From Bacillota bacterium (GTDB lineage Bacteria; Bacillota; Desulfotomaculia; Desulfotomaculales; Desulforudaceae), in NCBI GenBank assembly GCA_040757205.1, contig JBFLXL010000009.1, forward strand, positions 28,681 to 92,680: a DNA stretch of 64,000 nt, read 5' to 3'. Position 1 is the first letter of the stretch. Every line of letters starts with the position of its first letter. Both the position numbers and the translations under genes were made by a program. The notes under the pieces are model-generated. The model had not been told where the DNA came from. It saw nothing but the letters and a program-made list of their open reading frames with translations, and searched no databases. Shown piece after piece: positions 16,288-24,340 of this stretch.

Positions 16288-17643
16288 ATCAACAACTCAG
16301 ACCGGCAATGTCCCTGTGGTTGTGGCCGCTGTTACCACGAATGCTGTGGGAAACCGGAGAAAGTTGTTTCCCTGGCCCAGGTGAAGTGGCGCCGGGCCAG
16401 CGCCGAACTCCGGAGAAAGCTGGGAGAGTTTGCCGAAGAAGTTGTGTTTTTGCGGGAAGCGGCCTCAGCCCAGGAGGTTTACTTTGCGCAACTGGACGAA
16501 GATCTTCAGGCCCTGGATGATGACCTGGTAATCGAGCGGTGCTTCGAATGGTTTATTTTCGACTATCCTCTTTCGAGCGGGCAGTCGTTGATTGAATTAT
16601 TCGGCGAGGTTTGCGGATCAAAACTGCCGTTCACGCAAGCGATGCTGTTGGTACTCTGGCAAGAGGCACGCAGCAGTTTCTTTGAAGTTAAAGCAGTCTA
16701 CCCCGGCAAGGGAGTAGCCTTGGAACACCTGGTTTCCGGGAAGAAGGTTTATGTCCGGGAACGGGGAGTCCGGGACGACATCGTGCCCGGCAGCGTTCTG
16801 TACGTGCGGCTGCTCAAGGTGGGGGAAGAACACGAGTTTTCGACCAGTGCCATCGGTGTGGCGGCCGTGTTCAAGGCCGAGTTGGCGGACTGGCTGAAAA
16901 AGGACTTCCAGAAGTGGAAGCGGGCCCGCCGCCCCGGTGAGGACCGCACCTGGAACAGCTACCTGCGTCTGCAGGCGCACCGGCTGAACGGGCATATCAT
17001 CCGCCTGGGACTGGGCTTGAGCGCCCCGGCGCCTTTTTGGGGACGGGATGACGGGTCGGCAACAGTTCCTTCGTTGCTGTCCTTTCTCCAGGGGGACACC
17101 TTAAGACAAGTATGCGCCACCAACGAGGGGCGGGAGCAGGTGGAGGAGTTGCTCCGCCTGATCCAGGGTGCTGAAGAAATCCGCAAGGTCCGCCGGTTCC
17201 TGAGGGCGGGCCGCTCACGGCCAGCGCCGGGGATGCCGCGCGACCGGGGCTTCGACGGTTTCGCCTGGCCTGAGGAAACCTATGCCGAGGTGGCTTCTCA
17301 GATCGCATCCGGCCTCGAGAACCTGGGGTACAGCCGGGAGGACACCAAGAGCACGGCTCTGCGCCTGTGGCACGACTTCTGCTGCCTGGAACGCCCTTAC
17401 TTGAGGAAACCCCCGGCCTGGACGGCGGCGGTGATTTACGCGGCCATCCACAGGGAGGGCCGGAAGAAAGTCAGCCAGCACCGGCTGGCCCGGCTGTACG
17501 GCGTTTCGGCCTCTTCCGTCTCGAACAACTTCCGCAGGCTCTGTCAAGCGCTGCCACCGCAGCGGGGTGTGCCCATGCCCAGCACCGAACTGATGAAGAT
17601 CGAACCCCTGATTCACCGGATACTGCACGACCTCAAATCCTAG
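16288..17643 (+). CDS. SEC-C motif protein with a C-terminal cyclin-like/HTH domain; start codon uncertain
   Basis: If started at ATC 16288 this is a 451-residue protein. A SEC-C zinc motif (CPCGCGRCYHECCGK) lies within the first 25 residues. The middle contains alternating helices and a beta-rich part (about 125-220). Residues ~345-420 look like a cyclin-fold/helix-turn-helix unit, with RKPPAWTAAVIYAA and SQHRLARLYGVSASSVSNNF. The protein might bind nucleic acid, but I cannot assign a function. No ATG, GTG or TTG occurs in frame between ATG 16114 and the SEC-C motif. AGAGGGGG sits 7 nt before ATC 16288, so either a non-standard start is used or the protein carries an unusual Arg-rich 58-residue leader. 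Confidence 0.72.
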   Translation: MNNSDRQCPCGCGRCYHECCGKPEKVVSLAQVKWRRASAELRRKLGEFAEEVVFLREAASAQEVYFAQLDEDLQALDDDLVIERCFEWFIFDYPLSSGQSLIELFGEVCGSKLPFTQAMLLVLWQEARSSFFEVKAVYPGKGVALEHLVSGKKVYVRERGVRDDIVPGSVLYVRLLKVGEEHEFSTSAIGVAAVFKAELADWLKKDFQKWKRARRPGEDRTWNSYLRLQAHRLNGHIIRLGLGLSAPAPFWGRDDGSATVPSLLSFLQGDTLRQVCATNEGREQVEELLRLIQGAEEIRKVRRFLRAGRSRPAPGMPRDRGFDGFAWPEETYAEVASQIASGLENLGYSREDTKSTALRLWHDFCCLERPYLRKPPAWTAAVIYAAIHREGRKKVSQHRLARLYGVSASSVSNNFRRLCQALPPQRGVPMPSTELMKIEPLIHRILHDLKS

Positions 17644-17651
17644 TCTCTTCA

Positions 17652-17678
17652 CCCCCTCTTGGAGGGGTTTTTTCTTTT
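17652..17678 (+). terminator. Rho-independent terminator after the SEC-C gene
   Basis: CCCCTC / GAGGGG stem with a short loop, followed by TTTTTTCTTTTT, 10 nt after the stop codon. Confidence 0.82.
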
Positions 17679-17714
17679 TGGCCCGCATAGGATTGCCAGA
17701 AGGGGGTGCGGCCG

Positions 17715-18317
17715 GTGACGGCATGGTTGGACCGGCTTTTCCTGCAATTGACGGAGGCCGTCGCCGCCCTGGGTTACTGGGGAGTGGCGATCGGAATGGC
17801 CTTGGAGAGCGCGAACATTCCTTTGCCGAGCGAAATCATCCTGCCGTTCGGCGGGTTTCTGGCAAGTCAGGGCCACCTGAGTTTCTGGGGCGTGGTGCTT
17901 GCTGGAACCATAGGTGGAACGGCCGGTTCATCGGTTTCCTATTTCATCGGTTCGGTGGGTGGACGGCCGCTGGTACTTCGCTATGGCCGGTACGTCGGGC
18001 TCGGTCCGGAGAAGCTCAATTTGGCCGACCGCTGGTTCGCCCGATACGGTGAGGCCACTGTATTTCTAACCCGTCTCGTGCCGGTCGTCCGGACGTTCAT
18101 CTCGCTGCCGGCGGGCATTTCCCGGATGAACTTCAAGCGTTTCGTGGTTTACACGTTTGCCGGATCACTGCTCTGGAGCATCGCCCTGACGTACGTGGGC
18201 TTTGCGCTCGGGGAAAACTGGCACGAGCTGAAACCGTGGTTCCACCGCCTGGACGTGGTGGTGGTAACACTCCTGGCCGCCGCCGGGCTGCTCTGGTGGT
18301 GGCGGTTCCGCCGGTAG
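17715..18317 (+). CDS. DedA family membrane protein
   Basis: About 200 residues and 4-5 hydrophobic segments. The DedA/SNARE-associated pattern is clear: ESANIPLPSEIILPFGGFLA, GTIGGTAGSSVSYFIGSVGGRPLVLRYG and FLTRLVPVVRTFISLPAGISRMNF. DedA proteins act in lipid translocation across the membrane and affect proton-motive force and envelope integrity. GTG 17715 has AAGGGGG about 8 nt upstream; GTG 17706 is the in-frame alternative. It stands alone between terminator-like elements. Confidence 0.9.
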   Translation: MTAWLDRLFLQLTEAVAALGYWGVAIGMALESANIPLPSEIILPFGGFLASQGHLSFWGVVLAGTIGGTAGSSVSYFIGSVGGRPLVLRYGRYVGLGPEKLNLADRWFARYGEATVFLTRLVPVVRTFISLPAGISRMNFKRFVVYTFAGSLLWSIALTYVGFALGENWHELKPWFHRLDVVVVTLLAAAGLLWWWRFRR

Positions 18318-18477
18318 GTTTTCCCAGTTTATCTTGGTGCTGCCGGTCCAAACTAAGACGGACCTTCAGTCAGCCTTTTTGAACCGACAGCCCGGTGGAC
18401 GAAGCCAACGGCGTTTTTGAAAGAGAACGGGCGGGTTCCGCCCGGCAGGCCGGGGATTAATTACCTGCGCCACAAAG
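18318..18477 (+). other. Intergenic gap with a GC hairpin
   Basis: Contains a hairpin CGGGCGG / CCGCCCG (18428-18444) without a T-run. No open frame with coding character is visible. The rest leads into the forespore-type promoter. Confidence 0.5.
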
Positions 18478-18507
18478 GAATGCCTTGCCCGGCGCGGGCG
18501 AATACTA
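18478..18507 (+). promoter_or_regulatory. Sigma-G/F-type forespore promoter
   Basis: GAATG (18478-18482), exactly 18 bp, then AATACTA (18501-18507). The Bacillus sigma-G consensus is GHATR-N18-CATWHTA, so the -35 and spacer are perfect and the -10 has one mismatch. Start would fall about 18514, just before AAAGGAGGG. The downstream gene is a sporulation lipoprotein, which fits. Confidence 0.62.
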
Positions 18508-18532
18508 GGTCCACACGGAAAGGAGGGAGATT

Positions 18533-19027
18533 ATGGCCCACAGAAGGAATGGGTTCCTGGTGTCGGTTGCCGCGCTGTTAGGGGTGATTCTGCTGGTCGG
18601 TGCTCTGGCCGGCTGCGGAATCATGCGGCGTCCGGCGCCGCCCGAACAGGCGCCTCCCGAGGCGCGTCAAGCGTTGCCCAATGACCCGCGGGAGGCGGGC
18701 CGGCTGGCAGACAGGCTGGCCAAGACCGCCGCCGAGACCCCCGGTGTGAACAGGGCTACCGTTGTGTTGGCCGGCAACACGGCCTATATCGGTTTGAACC
18801 TCGAGGAGGGGATCGAGGGGCGGCGGACCGATGAGGAGAAGGAGCAAGCGGCCAAAAGAGTACAGCAGCAGGAACGGCGCATCGAACGGGTGATGGTAAC
18901 CACCGATATGGATACGTTTGCCCGCCTGGACAGAATCGCGGCCGGGATCCGCAGAGGGGAGCCGGTCAGTGCTTTTCAGAGGGAATTCGCAGAGATCAAC
19001 CGCCGCTCAACCCCGATAACCCGGTAA
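18533..19027 (+). CDS. YhcN/YlaJ family sporulation lipoprotein
   Basis: 164 residues. A signal peptide ends in the lipobox LAGC (Cys about 25), so the protein is lipidated. A Pro/Ala-rich linker precedes the YhcN/YlaJ domain, with VNRATVVLAGNTAYIGLNLEEG and ERVMVTTDMDTFARLDRIAAGI. Homologues belong to the spore membrane and aid germination or outgrowth. A strong AAAGGAGGG lies 8 nt before ATG 18533 and a forespore-type promoter lies upstream. A strong hairpin closes the unit. Confidence 0.88.
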   Translation: MAHRRNGFLVSVAALLGVILLVGALAGCGIMRRPAPPEQAPPEARQALPNDPREAGRLADRLAKTAAETPGVNRATVVLAGNTAYIGLNLEEGIEGRRTDEEKEQAAKRVQQQERRIERVMVTTDMDTFARLDRIAAGIRRGEPVSAFQREFAEINRRSTPITR

Positions 19028-19034
19028 TAACGAT

Positions 19035-19070
19035 GAAGCCGCAGCAAAAGCCTGCGGCTTCAACTTTTCT
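19035..19070. terminator. Strong terminator hairpin between convergent genes
   Basis: A 10-bp perfect stem GAAGCCGCAG / CTGCGGCTTC with a 7-nt loop, followed by AACTTTTCT on the plus strand. It lies between the convergent lipoprotein and pdaB genes and may work in both directions. Confidence 0.8.
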
Positions 19071-19085
19071 GACGCTTCACGCCGG

Positions 19086-19841
19086 CTATTCGGCGACGCC
19101 CCGCCCATGTTTTAAGAGCTCCGACACGGTGACCAACTGATAACCCCTCTCTTTTAATCCCTGGATAATGCCCGGAAGCGAGTCGGGGGTCTCGTCGGCG
19201 CTGTCACTGGCGTGCATCAGGATGATCGCCCCCGGTCCAGCCTGGTCCAGTACCCGTTTGGTGCTCGCTTTAGCCCCGATATCTTTCCAATCCAGCGAAT
19301 CAACGCTCCACTGAATCGCCCGGTAACCGGCTTCGGAAATGGCTTCGACCACCCGCTCATTCCAGTCGCCGTTCGGGGTCCGGATGAGGGCGGGTGTTCG
19401 ACCGGTGGTTTCCTCAAGTGCTCTGTGGGCCTTGGCGATCTCCTCCTTGATTACCGCATCCGAAAAAGTGCTGTAGTCTTCGTGACGCCAGCCGTGGCTG
19501 CCGACCTCGTGCCCGTCGTCCGCGATCCGCCTGGCGATCTCGGGATATTTTACCACCCAGGGGCCGGACAGGAAAAAGGTGCACTTGACCGCCTCCCGCT
19601 CGAGAATGTCGAGCACCGGCGGCGGCACCTTCTCGCCCCAGCTGATGTCGAAGGTGAGTGCCACCACCGGATCCTCGGTTTTGACCCGGTAAACAATCCC
19701 GGAGTGCTCGGTGAGCGTTGGCACGACGACCACGGGTCGGCGTGTCATGACCGAGGTGAACGCGGCGGCCGCAAGGACCAGCACGACGGCCAGGACCAGG
19801 TTCCGCTTCAAGCTGCGGGCACTGAAAACGTAAATGCGCAC
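19086..19841 (-). CDS. pdaB: PdaB-like polysaccharide deacetylase (sporulation)
   Basis: 251 residues with an N-terminal membrane or signal helix (about 13-30) and one NodB-homology domain. Motif 1 is ALTFDISWGEK, the TFDISWG form typical of PdaB. Metal-binding His residues are in GSHGWRHEDYS, motif 3 is RTPNGDWN, and the end is PGAIILMHASDSADETPDSLPGII. Deacetylases of this type modify peptidoglycan; PdaB is needed to keep spores intact in Bacillus. GTG 19841 is the start. It diverges from dacF. Confidence 0.88.
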   Translation of the reverse strand: MRIYVFSARSLKRNLVLAVVLVLAAAAFTSVMTRRPVVVVPTLTEHSGIVYRVKTEDPVVALTFDISWGEKVPPPVLDILEREAVKCTFFLSGPWVVKYPEIARRIADDGHEVGSHGWRHEDYSTFSDAVIKEEIAKAHRALEETTGRTPALIRTPNGDWNERVVEAISEAGYRAIQWSVDSLDWKDIGAKASTKRVLDQAGPGAIILMHASDSADETPDSLPGIIQGLKERGYQLVTVSELLKHGRGVAE

Positions 19842-19966
19842 AGGGGAACACCGCCCTTCGAACGTTATGGTAAGTTATATTTCCCACCGCAGACAAATAT
19901 GCCCACGAGGCCGCGCGTAAGAAAACTCCATTGCGGCGAGAGAATAATGCAGGAGCGTGATAGCTG

Positions 19967-21097
19967 ATGAAATTATTGGCAAGGGCAAGCCTGGCCTTGC
20001 TAATCGTCTTGTTTGTCTTCCCAGTACTGCAGTCGTCTCCGGCAGCACAGCCAGCGGATTTAATCGTGGAGCCGCCCAGGGTTACCGCCGACGCCGCCAT
20101 CCTGGTCGACGTCCGGACCGGACACGTGTTTTTCGCCAAAAATGAAAAACACCGAAACGACCCCGCGAGCCTCACCAAGGTGATCACCGCCATCGTCGCG
20201 CTGGAGGCGGGCCGTCCCGGAGACGTGGTTACCGTGAGCGAAAGAGCGGCCCGGTTCGGGCGGGGAAGCGTCATCGACCTCCGAACCGGGGAGAAAATCA
20301 CCCTGGAGAACTTGTTGAAAGCCGCCCTGATAATGTCAGCCAATGATTGCACTATTGCGATCGGGGAACATGTCGCCGGCGACTACGACCTGTTTGTACG
20401 GTGGATGAACCTGAAAGCACGGCAGTTGGGAGCATACGACACCCGTTTCCAGAACACGCACGGCTTCACCCACCCCAACCACTATTCCACGGCTGCGGAC
20501 CTGGCGGAGATCACCCGGTACGCCTTGCGGATTCCGCACTTCGCCGCCCTGGTGCGGACCAGGGAAATCACCGTCTACTGGCGCGAACCGGACCGTAAGC
20601 GGACCATCCGGAACACCAACCGCCTGCTTCGCTCGGATTATGAAGGTATCGACGGCGTAAAGACCGGCACGACCTCCGCCGCCGGTCACTGCCTCATTGC
20701 CTCGGCCACCAGGGACGGCCGTCAGCTAGTGGCCGTGGTCCTGCACAGCGACGGCCGGTATCAGGACGCCCGTCGGCTGCTGAACTACGGTTTTGCGTTG
20801 GAACCCATCGAAGCGGCCACCCGAGGCGAACAGATCACCCGGTTGATGGTCCGCGAGGGTGTGCGGCCCGACGTCGCCGTGGTGCCGGCCGAAACCGTAA
20901 AGCTATACCTCCCCGCGGAACAACTCCCCCTGCTGGAGAAAGAAGTCCGGCTGAGAACAGAACTTGAGGCCCCGGTCGCCCCCGGGGTAAAGCTGGGCGA
21001 AATGTCCTTCAGGATCAACGGGCGCCAGCTGGCCCAGGTCGATCTCACGGTCGGCTACGGGGTGGCCCGCAAGCCCTGGTACACTCGCCTGCGATGA
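19967..21097 (+). CDS. dacF: D-alanyl-D-alanine carboxypeptidase (DacF-type PBP)
   Basis: 376 residues with a signal peptide (about 1-28) and the three penicillin-binding motifs: SxxK in PASLTKV, SxN in MSANDC and KTG in GVKTGTTSAAGH. A C-terminal beta domain (about 275-376) with a hydrophobic stretch near the end follows, as in DacA/DacF. It trims the terminal D-Ala from peptidoglycan stem peptides. Nearby spore genes favour the forespore DacF role. A weak sigma-F-like GCGTA-N15-GGCGAGAGAA lies at 19915-19944. Confidence 0.92.
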   Translation: MKLLARASLALLIVLFVFPVLQSSPAAQPADLIVEPPRVTADAAILVDVRTGHVFFAKNEKHRNDPASLTKVITAIVALEAGRPGDVVTVSERAARFGRGSVIDLRTGEKITLENLLKAALIMSANDCTIAIGEHVAGDYDLFVRWMNLKARQLGAYDTRFQNTHGFTHPNHYSTAADLAEITRYALRIPHFAALVRTREITVYWREPDRKRTIRNTNRLLRSDYEGIDGVKTGTTSAAGHCLIASATRDGRQLVAVVLHSDGRYQDARRLLNYGFALEPIEAATRGEQITRLMVREGVRPDVAVVPAETVKLYLPAEQLPLLEKEVRLRTELEAPVAPGVKLGEMSFRINGRQLAQVDLTVGYGVARKPWYTRLR

Positions 21098-21186
21098 TTC
21101 AGCCTGTGCGCCGGGGGGGGCGGCTGATCCCGCATGCCTGGTTCACCCGGGGCGCCGGCGGGGCGTAGCACGGGGTGCAGCCCGGC

Positions 21187-21215
21187 TTGACAAAAGAGCC
21201 GAACTCGGGCATAAT
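21187..21215 (+). promoter_or_regulatory. Sigma-A promoter of the tRNA-Val gene
   Basis: TTGACA (21187-21192), 17-bp spacer, CATAAT (21210-21215). This is nearly consensus and starts transcription about 8 nt before the tRNA 5' end. Confidence 0.88.
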
Positions 21216-21228
21216 GGGAAATACATTC

Positions 21229-21303
21229 GGGCGGGTAGTTCAGTGGGAGAACGTCTGCTTGACGCGCAGAAGGTCGTGAGTTCAATCCTCGCCCCGCCCA
21301 CCA
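21229..21303 (+). tRNA. tRNA-Val (anticodon GAC)
   Basis: A 75-nt cloverleaf with encoded CCA. The acceptor stem GGGCGGG pairs with CCCGCCC. The anticodon stem-loop is TCTGC-TTGACGC-GCAGA with anticodon GAC (21261-21263), and the T-arm contains GTTCAATCC. It is preceded by a near-consensus promoter and followed by a hairpin, so it is transcribed alone. Confidence 0.96.
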
Positions 21304-21317
21304 TCTAGGACTTGCAG

Positions 21318-21345
21318 TCCCAAGGCGTTCGGCCTTGGGATTCTA
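21318..21345 (+). terminator. Terminator-like hairpin after tRNA-Val
   Basis: A 9-bp perfect stem TCCCAAGGC / GCCTTGGGA with a 5-nt loop, followed by TTCTA. The U-tract is weak, but the stem and position fit tRNA termination. Confidence 0.65.
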
Positions 21346-21470
21346 CAATTTAAAGAGGCGCGCCCAGGCCAAAGAGAGGATAAGGTAACGCCAGTAAGGA
21401 GTTATGGCGATTTTGGGTCCTGGATCAAGGAGCTGCCGGTGGCGATTACGGAAAGAGATCTCTGTACAAG

Positions 21471-21683
21471 CTAGGATTTATCTTGAGTGCCCGTCGGGGG
21501 CAGGTCCACGATTGCACTGATCATCGCGAAGGCGTCTTCCCACCATGCCGGACAGCCGGATTGCCCACGGGTAGTGTAGATCTCTTCGTCGGTCCAGAGA
21601 ATGAAGGCCCAGTTCACCCCGGGAATGGGGGTATCACGCGCGAAGCGGGGTTCGCTGGGGTAGCTCTCCCGGGCCGCCTTCAT
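21471..21683 (-). pseudogene. Hypothetical 70-residue frame, probably a gene remnant
   Basis: From ATG 21683 the frame encodes 70 residues with protein-like composition (GVNWAFILWTDEEIYTTRG, CPAWWEDAFAMISAIVDLPP). Coding character continues upstream of the ATG in the same frame as QEEREQEFFDWIIDV until a TAG at 21729-21731, and no Shine-Dalgarno precedes the ATG. It may be the 3' part of a decayed gene. I do not recognise the family. On the plus strand, 21400-21473 contains a short PAS-like start (GSWIKELPVAITERDL), also cut off. The area between tRNA-Val and deaD looks like debris. Confidence 0.35.
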
Positions 21684-21744
21684 GACGTCGATTATCCAGT
21701 CAAAGAACTCCTGTTCCCGCTCCTCTTGCTAAAAAAGGGTGCCG

Positions 21745-21772
21745 AAAAACAAAGACCGCCGTTTACGGCGGC
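21745..21772 (-). terminator. Second minus-strand terminator downstream of deaD
   Basis: On the minus strand CCGCCG / CGGCGG with loop TAAA is followed by TCTTTGTTTTT. It is the outer of two terminators facing the helicase gene. Confidence 0.7.
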
Positions 21773-21862
21773 TTTCAACTTGGGCGGGACCGGTTGATCG
21801 CTCCAAGGGCTGCAAGAACCGGCGGGGCAGGTTGGCGCCGGTGACCGGCTGATGGTCGCGGA

Positions 21863-21897
21863 GAAAAAAGCGGGGCGGGTTTTTTCCCGTCATCGCC
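21863..21897 (-). terminator. Minus-strand terminator of deaD
   Basis: On the minus strand CGGG-AAAAAA-CCCG, extended by flanking GGGCG / CGCCC pairing, then TTTTTTC. It lies about 70 nt after the deaD stop codon. Confidence 0.7.
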
Positions 21898-21965
21898 CAT
21901 GCGGTGGGGAAAACCGTATGGCGCTAGGGTGCGGGGACCCGGGGTCACTTCGGACGTACCGGGGG

Positions 21966-23567
21966 TCACCGCGGCCGCGCCGGTTCCAGGTTTACGTTCC
22001 AGCCCTTGATGACGGCGTGGCGCATCGAGGCCACCACCTGGTGGGCCACCTCCCCGGGCACCTCCAGGAAGGTGAAGTTGTCGTAGATGTCGATCGCCCC
22101 GATTACGCCTCCCGGGATACGTGCCTGCTCGGCCACGCCGCGCACGATGTCGGCCGGGGTAACCCCCTGATTCCGGCCGATATTCATGAATAAGCGCACC
22201 ATACCCGCCTCGGCCCCGGTGTCCCCGAACTTTTCGGCGCGTAGCGCGCCCGCGTCCCGGTCCGCACGTCCCAGGTCCCTGGCCAGCAGCTTAAGGGCGG
22301 CGGCGGCCACCTCCGCCGGTTCGTATTCCTCGCTGAGTTCCTGAACCAAAGTGCGGTAGGGGGTGAGGTTGCCGGTGCCCAACGCTTCCAGCAGACGCTG
22401 CCGCCAGATCTCCATCCGGCGGTCCGCCACGTCAGCGAGTGAGGGAATGGGGTGCCGTTCAATACGCACCTTCACCAGGCGCTGGATGGTACGCAAAAGG
22501 GGCAGTTCCTTTGGGTGCACCAGGGTGATGGCCGTGCCGGTCCGGCCCGCCCGCCCGGTTCGGCCGATGCGGTGCACGTATGATTCCGGGTCCTGCGGGC
22601 AGTCGTAGTTGATCACGTGCGAAATGTTCTGTACGTCAATGCCCCGGGCGGCCACGTCGGTGGCCACCAGCAGGTCGATGTCCCCCTCGCGGAACGCCCC
22701 CATCACCCGGTTGCGCTGGTTTTGCTCGAGGTCCCCGTGGATGTGGTCGGCGGGGTAACCCCGGGAACGGAGGGCCTCGGCCAGTTCATCCACCCGGCGC
22801 TTGGTGCGGCAGAAAATAATGGCCCGGTCCACGGCTTCGGCGTCCAAAATCCGGCACAACGCTTCCAGATGGTCCATGTTTCTGATTTCGCAGTAGATCT
22901 GCCAGATATCCGGCGCGGCCACGTACTCGGGATTGATGCTCACGTGGACGGGCGCACGCATATATTTCTCGGCCAGCCGGGCGATGGGGCCCGGGATGGT
23001 GGCCGAAAAGAGGAGCGTCTGGCGACCTGGCGGGGTGGCGTTCAAGATGCTTTCGATGTCGTCGATGAATCCCATATCGAGCATTTCGTCGGCCTCGTCC
23101 AACACCACGGCCTGAAGGTGTTCCAGGCGCAGCGTCTTCCGGTTCAGGTGATCCAGCACCCGCCCCGGTGTGCCCACCACCACGTCCACGCCGCGCTGCA
23201 GGGCTTTGATCTGCCGTCCGATGCCCTGACCCCCATAGACGGGCAGTACCCGGGTGGTCGTGTACCGGCCGACGCGTGCGAACTCCTCCGCCACCTGGAT
23301 GGCCAATTCCCGGGTCGGGGTCATTGCCAGGACTTGCGGCCAACCCCGCCTGGGCTGCAGGCGCATCAGCAGAGGAATGGCGAAAGCCGCCGTCTTCCCC
23401 GTGCCGGTCTGAGCCTGACCGACCAGGTCCCGGCCGTCAAGGAGTTGGGGTATGGTCTGGAGCTGAATCGGCGAGGGTTCCTCGAAACCCATGTCGTCCA
23501 CAGCCCTCAAGATTTCGGGGTTTATGCCCAGGTCGGCAAAACTCGCCGTCGGTCTTTCCTTACTCAT
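21966..23567 (-). CDS. deaD: DEAD-box ATP-dependent RNA helicase with DbpA-type RNA-binding tail
   Basis: 533 residues with all helicase motifs: Q-motif with PSPIQ, motif I AQTGTGKT, Ia PTRELAIQ, II DEAD in LDEADEMLDMGF, III SAT, and HRIGRTGRAGRTG (VI). After about residue 450 comes a DbpA/CsdA RNA-binding domain (VRLFMNIGRNQG...IGAIDIYDNFTFLEVP), which targets structured RNA or rRNA. ATG 23567 is chosen because GGAGG lies 8 nt upstream; an ATG 12 codons earlier has no such site. Likely role: ribosome assembly or mRNA remodelling. The leader contains one copy of a 31-bp direct repeat. Confidence 0.94.
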   Translation of the reverse strand: MSKERPTASFADLGINPEILRAVDDMGFEEPSPIQLQTIPQLLDGRDLVGQAQTGTGKTAAFAIPLLMRLQPRRGWPQVLAMTPTRELAIQVAEEFARVGRYTTTRVLPVYGGQGIGRQIKALQRGVDVVVGTPGRVLDHLNRKTLRLEHLQAVVLDEADEMLDMGFIDDIESILNATPPGRQTLLFSATIPGPIARLAEKYMRAPVHVSINPEYVAAPDIWQIYCEIRNMDHLEALCRILDAEAVDRAIIFCRTKRRVDELAEALRSRGYPADHIHGDLEQNQRNRVMGAFREGDIDLLVATDVAARGIDVQNISHVINYDCPQDPESYVHRIGRTGRAGRTGTAITLVHPKELPLLRTIQRLVKVRIERHPIPSLADVADRRMEIWRQRLLEALGTGNLTPYRTLVQELSEEYEPAEVAAAALKLLARDLGRADRDAGALRAEKFGDTGAEAGMVRLFMNIGRNQGVTPADIVRGVAEQARIPGGVIGAIDIYDNFTFLEVPGEVAHQVVASMRHAVIKGWNVNLEPARPR

Positions 23568-23589
23568 ATCGATAGCCTCCGAATCAACT

Positions 23590-23685
23590 GGTAGTGTTTC
23601 CAATAAGGGTTCATCCGGACGACCGTTGCCTTTGGACCAGAAATGGTCTTCACAGGTAGTGTTTCCAATAAGGGCCTATCCGGAC
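23590..23685. repeat. 31-bp direct repeat in two copies, 65 bp apart
   Basis: Copies at 23590-23620 and 23655-23685 start GGTAGTGTTTCCAATAAGGG and end CCGGAC, differing at three positions in between. They lie between the deaD start and the ppi promoter. No open frame or known mobile end is attached. Could be a duplicated regulatory site or a dispersed genomic repeat. Confidence 0.75.
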
Positions 23686-23778
23686 CCCAAATATTGTATC
23701 ACTTTTCTTCCACAACGAAAAGGCAGTCTTGCGGCGCATGCGGCGCACAGGACGCCCTGATTCAACGAGAATTAGCCG

Positions 23779-23807
23779 TGGTCAACGGCGGGGATGCTGG
23801 TTATAAT
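23779..23807 (+). promoter_or_regulatory. Sigma-A promoter of the cyclophilin gene
   Basis: TGGTCA (23779-23784), 17-bp spacer, perfect TATAAT (23802-23807), followed by GAGGAGGGG and the TTG start. The -35 matches 4 of 6 positions. Confidence 0.68.
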
Positions 23808-23837
23808 GAGAAAGAAACGTGCAGAGGAGGGGCTCGG

Positions 23838-24263
23838 TTGAGCAAAGCGGTCATCGAAACGGAAAAGGGCAACATCGTCGTGGAGTTGTTCGAAAAGGAA
23901 GCCCCCAATACCGTAGCCAACTTCACCAAGCTCATCAAACAGGGTTTCTACGACGGACTGACTTTCCACCGGGTAATCCCGAGTTTCGTCATTCAGGGCG
24001 GCTGCCCCAAGGGCAACGGCACCGGCGGCCCGGGTTACACCATCAAGTGCGAGATCAACCCGAAAAAACACGTCCGGGGGGCCCTTTCCATGGCCCACGC
24101 GGGGCGGAACACCGGCGGCAGCCAGTTCTTCGTCTGCCACGACTCTTTTCCGCACTTGGACGGGGTCCATACCGTATTCGGCCAGGTCGTCGAGGGGCAG
24201 GACGTGGTGGACCGGATCAAGCAGGGAGACCGGATGACCAAGGTGAGGGTGGAGGAAGAGTAG
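23838..24263 (+). CDS. Cyclophilin-type peptidyl-prolyl cis-trans isomerase
   Basis: 141 residues without a signal peptide, so cytoplasmic. Typical blocks are [60 protein letters not shown] and [18 protein letters not shown]. The active-site Arg (FHRV), Phe and Gln (SQFF) are present. TTG 23838 is the start, supported by GAGGAGGGG 6 nt upstream; longer in-frame starts would read through the promoter. A GC-rich hairpin without a T-run (24269-24285) follows the stop. Confidence 0.93.
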   Translation: MSKAVIETEKGNIVVELFEKEAPNTVANFTKLIKQGFYDGLTFHRVIPSFVIQGGCPKGNGTGGPGYTIKCEINPKKHVRGALSMAHAGRNTGGSQFFVCHDSFPHLDGVHTVFGQVVEGQDVVDRIKQGDRMTKVRVEEE

Positions 24264-24340
24264 CAGGAGGCGCCGCTGCGGCGCCGTCACCCCGGATTCG
24301 CGTGGTATAACCAGGTGTTCGCCGTATGCTGCAGCGCCGG

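Noticed and set aside
19915..19944. Sigma-F promoter before dacF (GCGTA-N15-GGCGAGAGAA)
   Set aside because: Several mismatches to the consensus and a spacer one base short; mentioned only under dacF.
21483..21797. 104-residue plus-strand frame after tRNA-Val
   Set aside because: It is antisense to the more protein-like minus frame, has no ribosome site and runs through a minus-strand terminator hairpin.
21773..21965. Small structured RNA or riboswitch between deaD and the debris region
   Set aside because: The GC-rich stretch folds readily but matches no class I know (SRP, 6S, Moco, c-di-GMP); two minus-strand terminators of deaD explain most of the structure.
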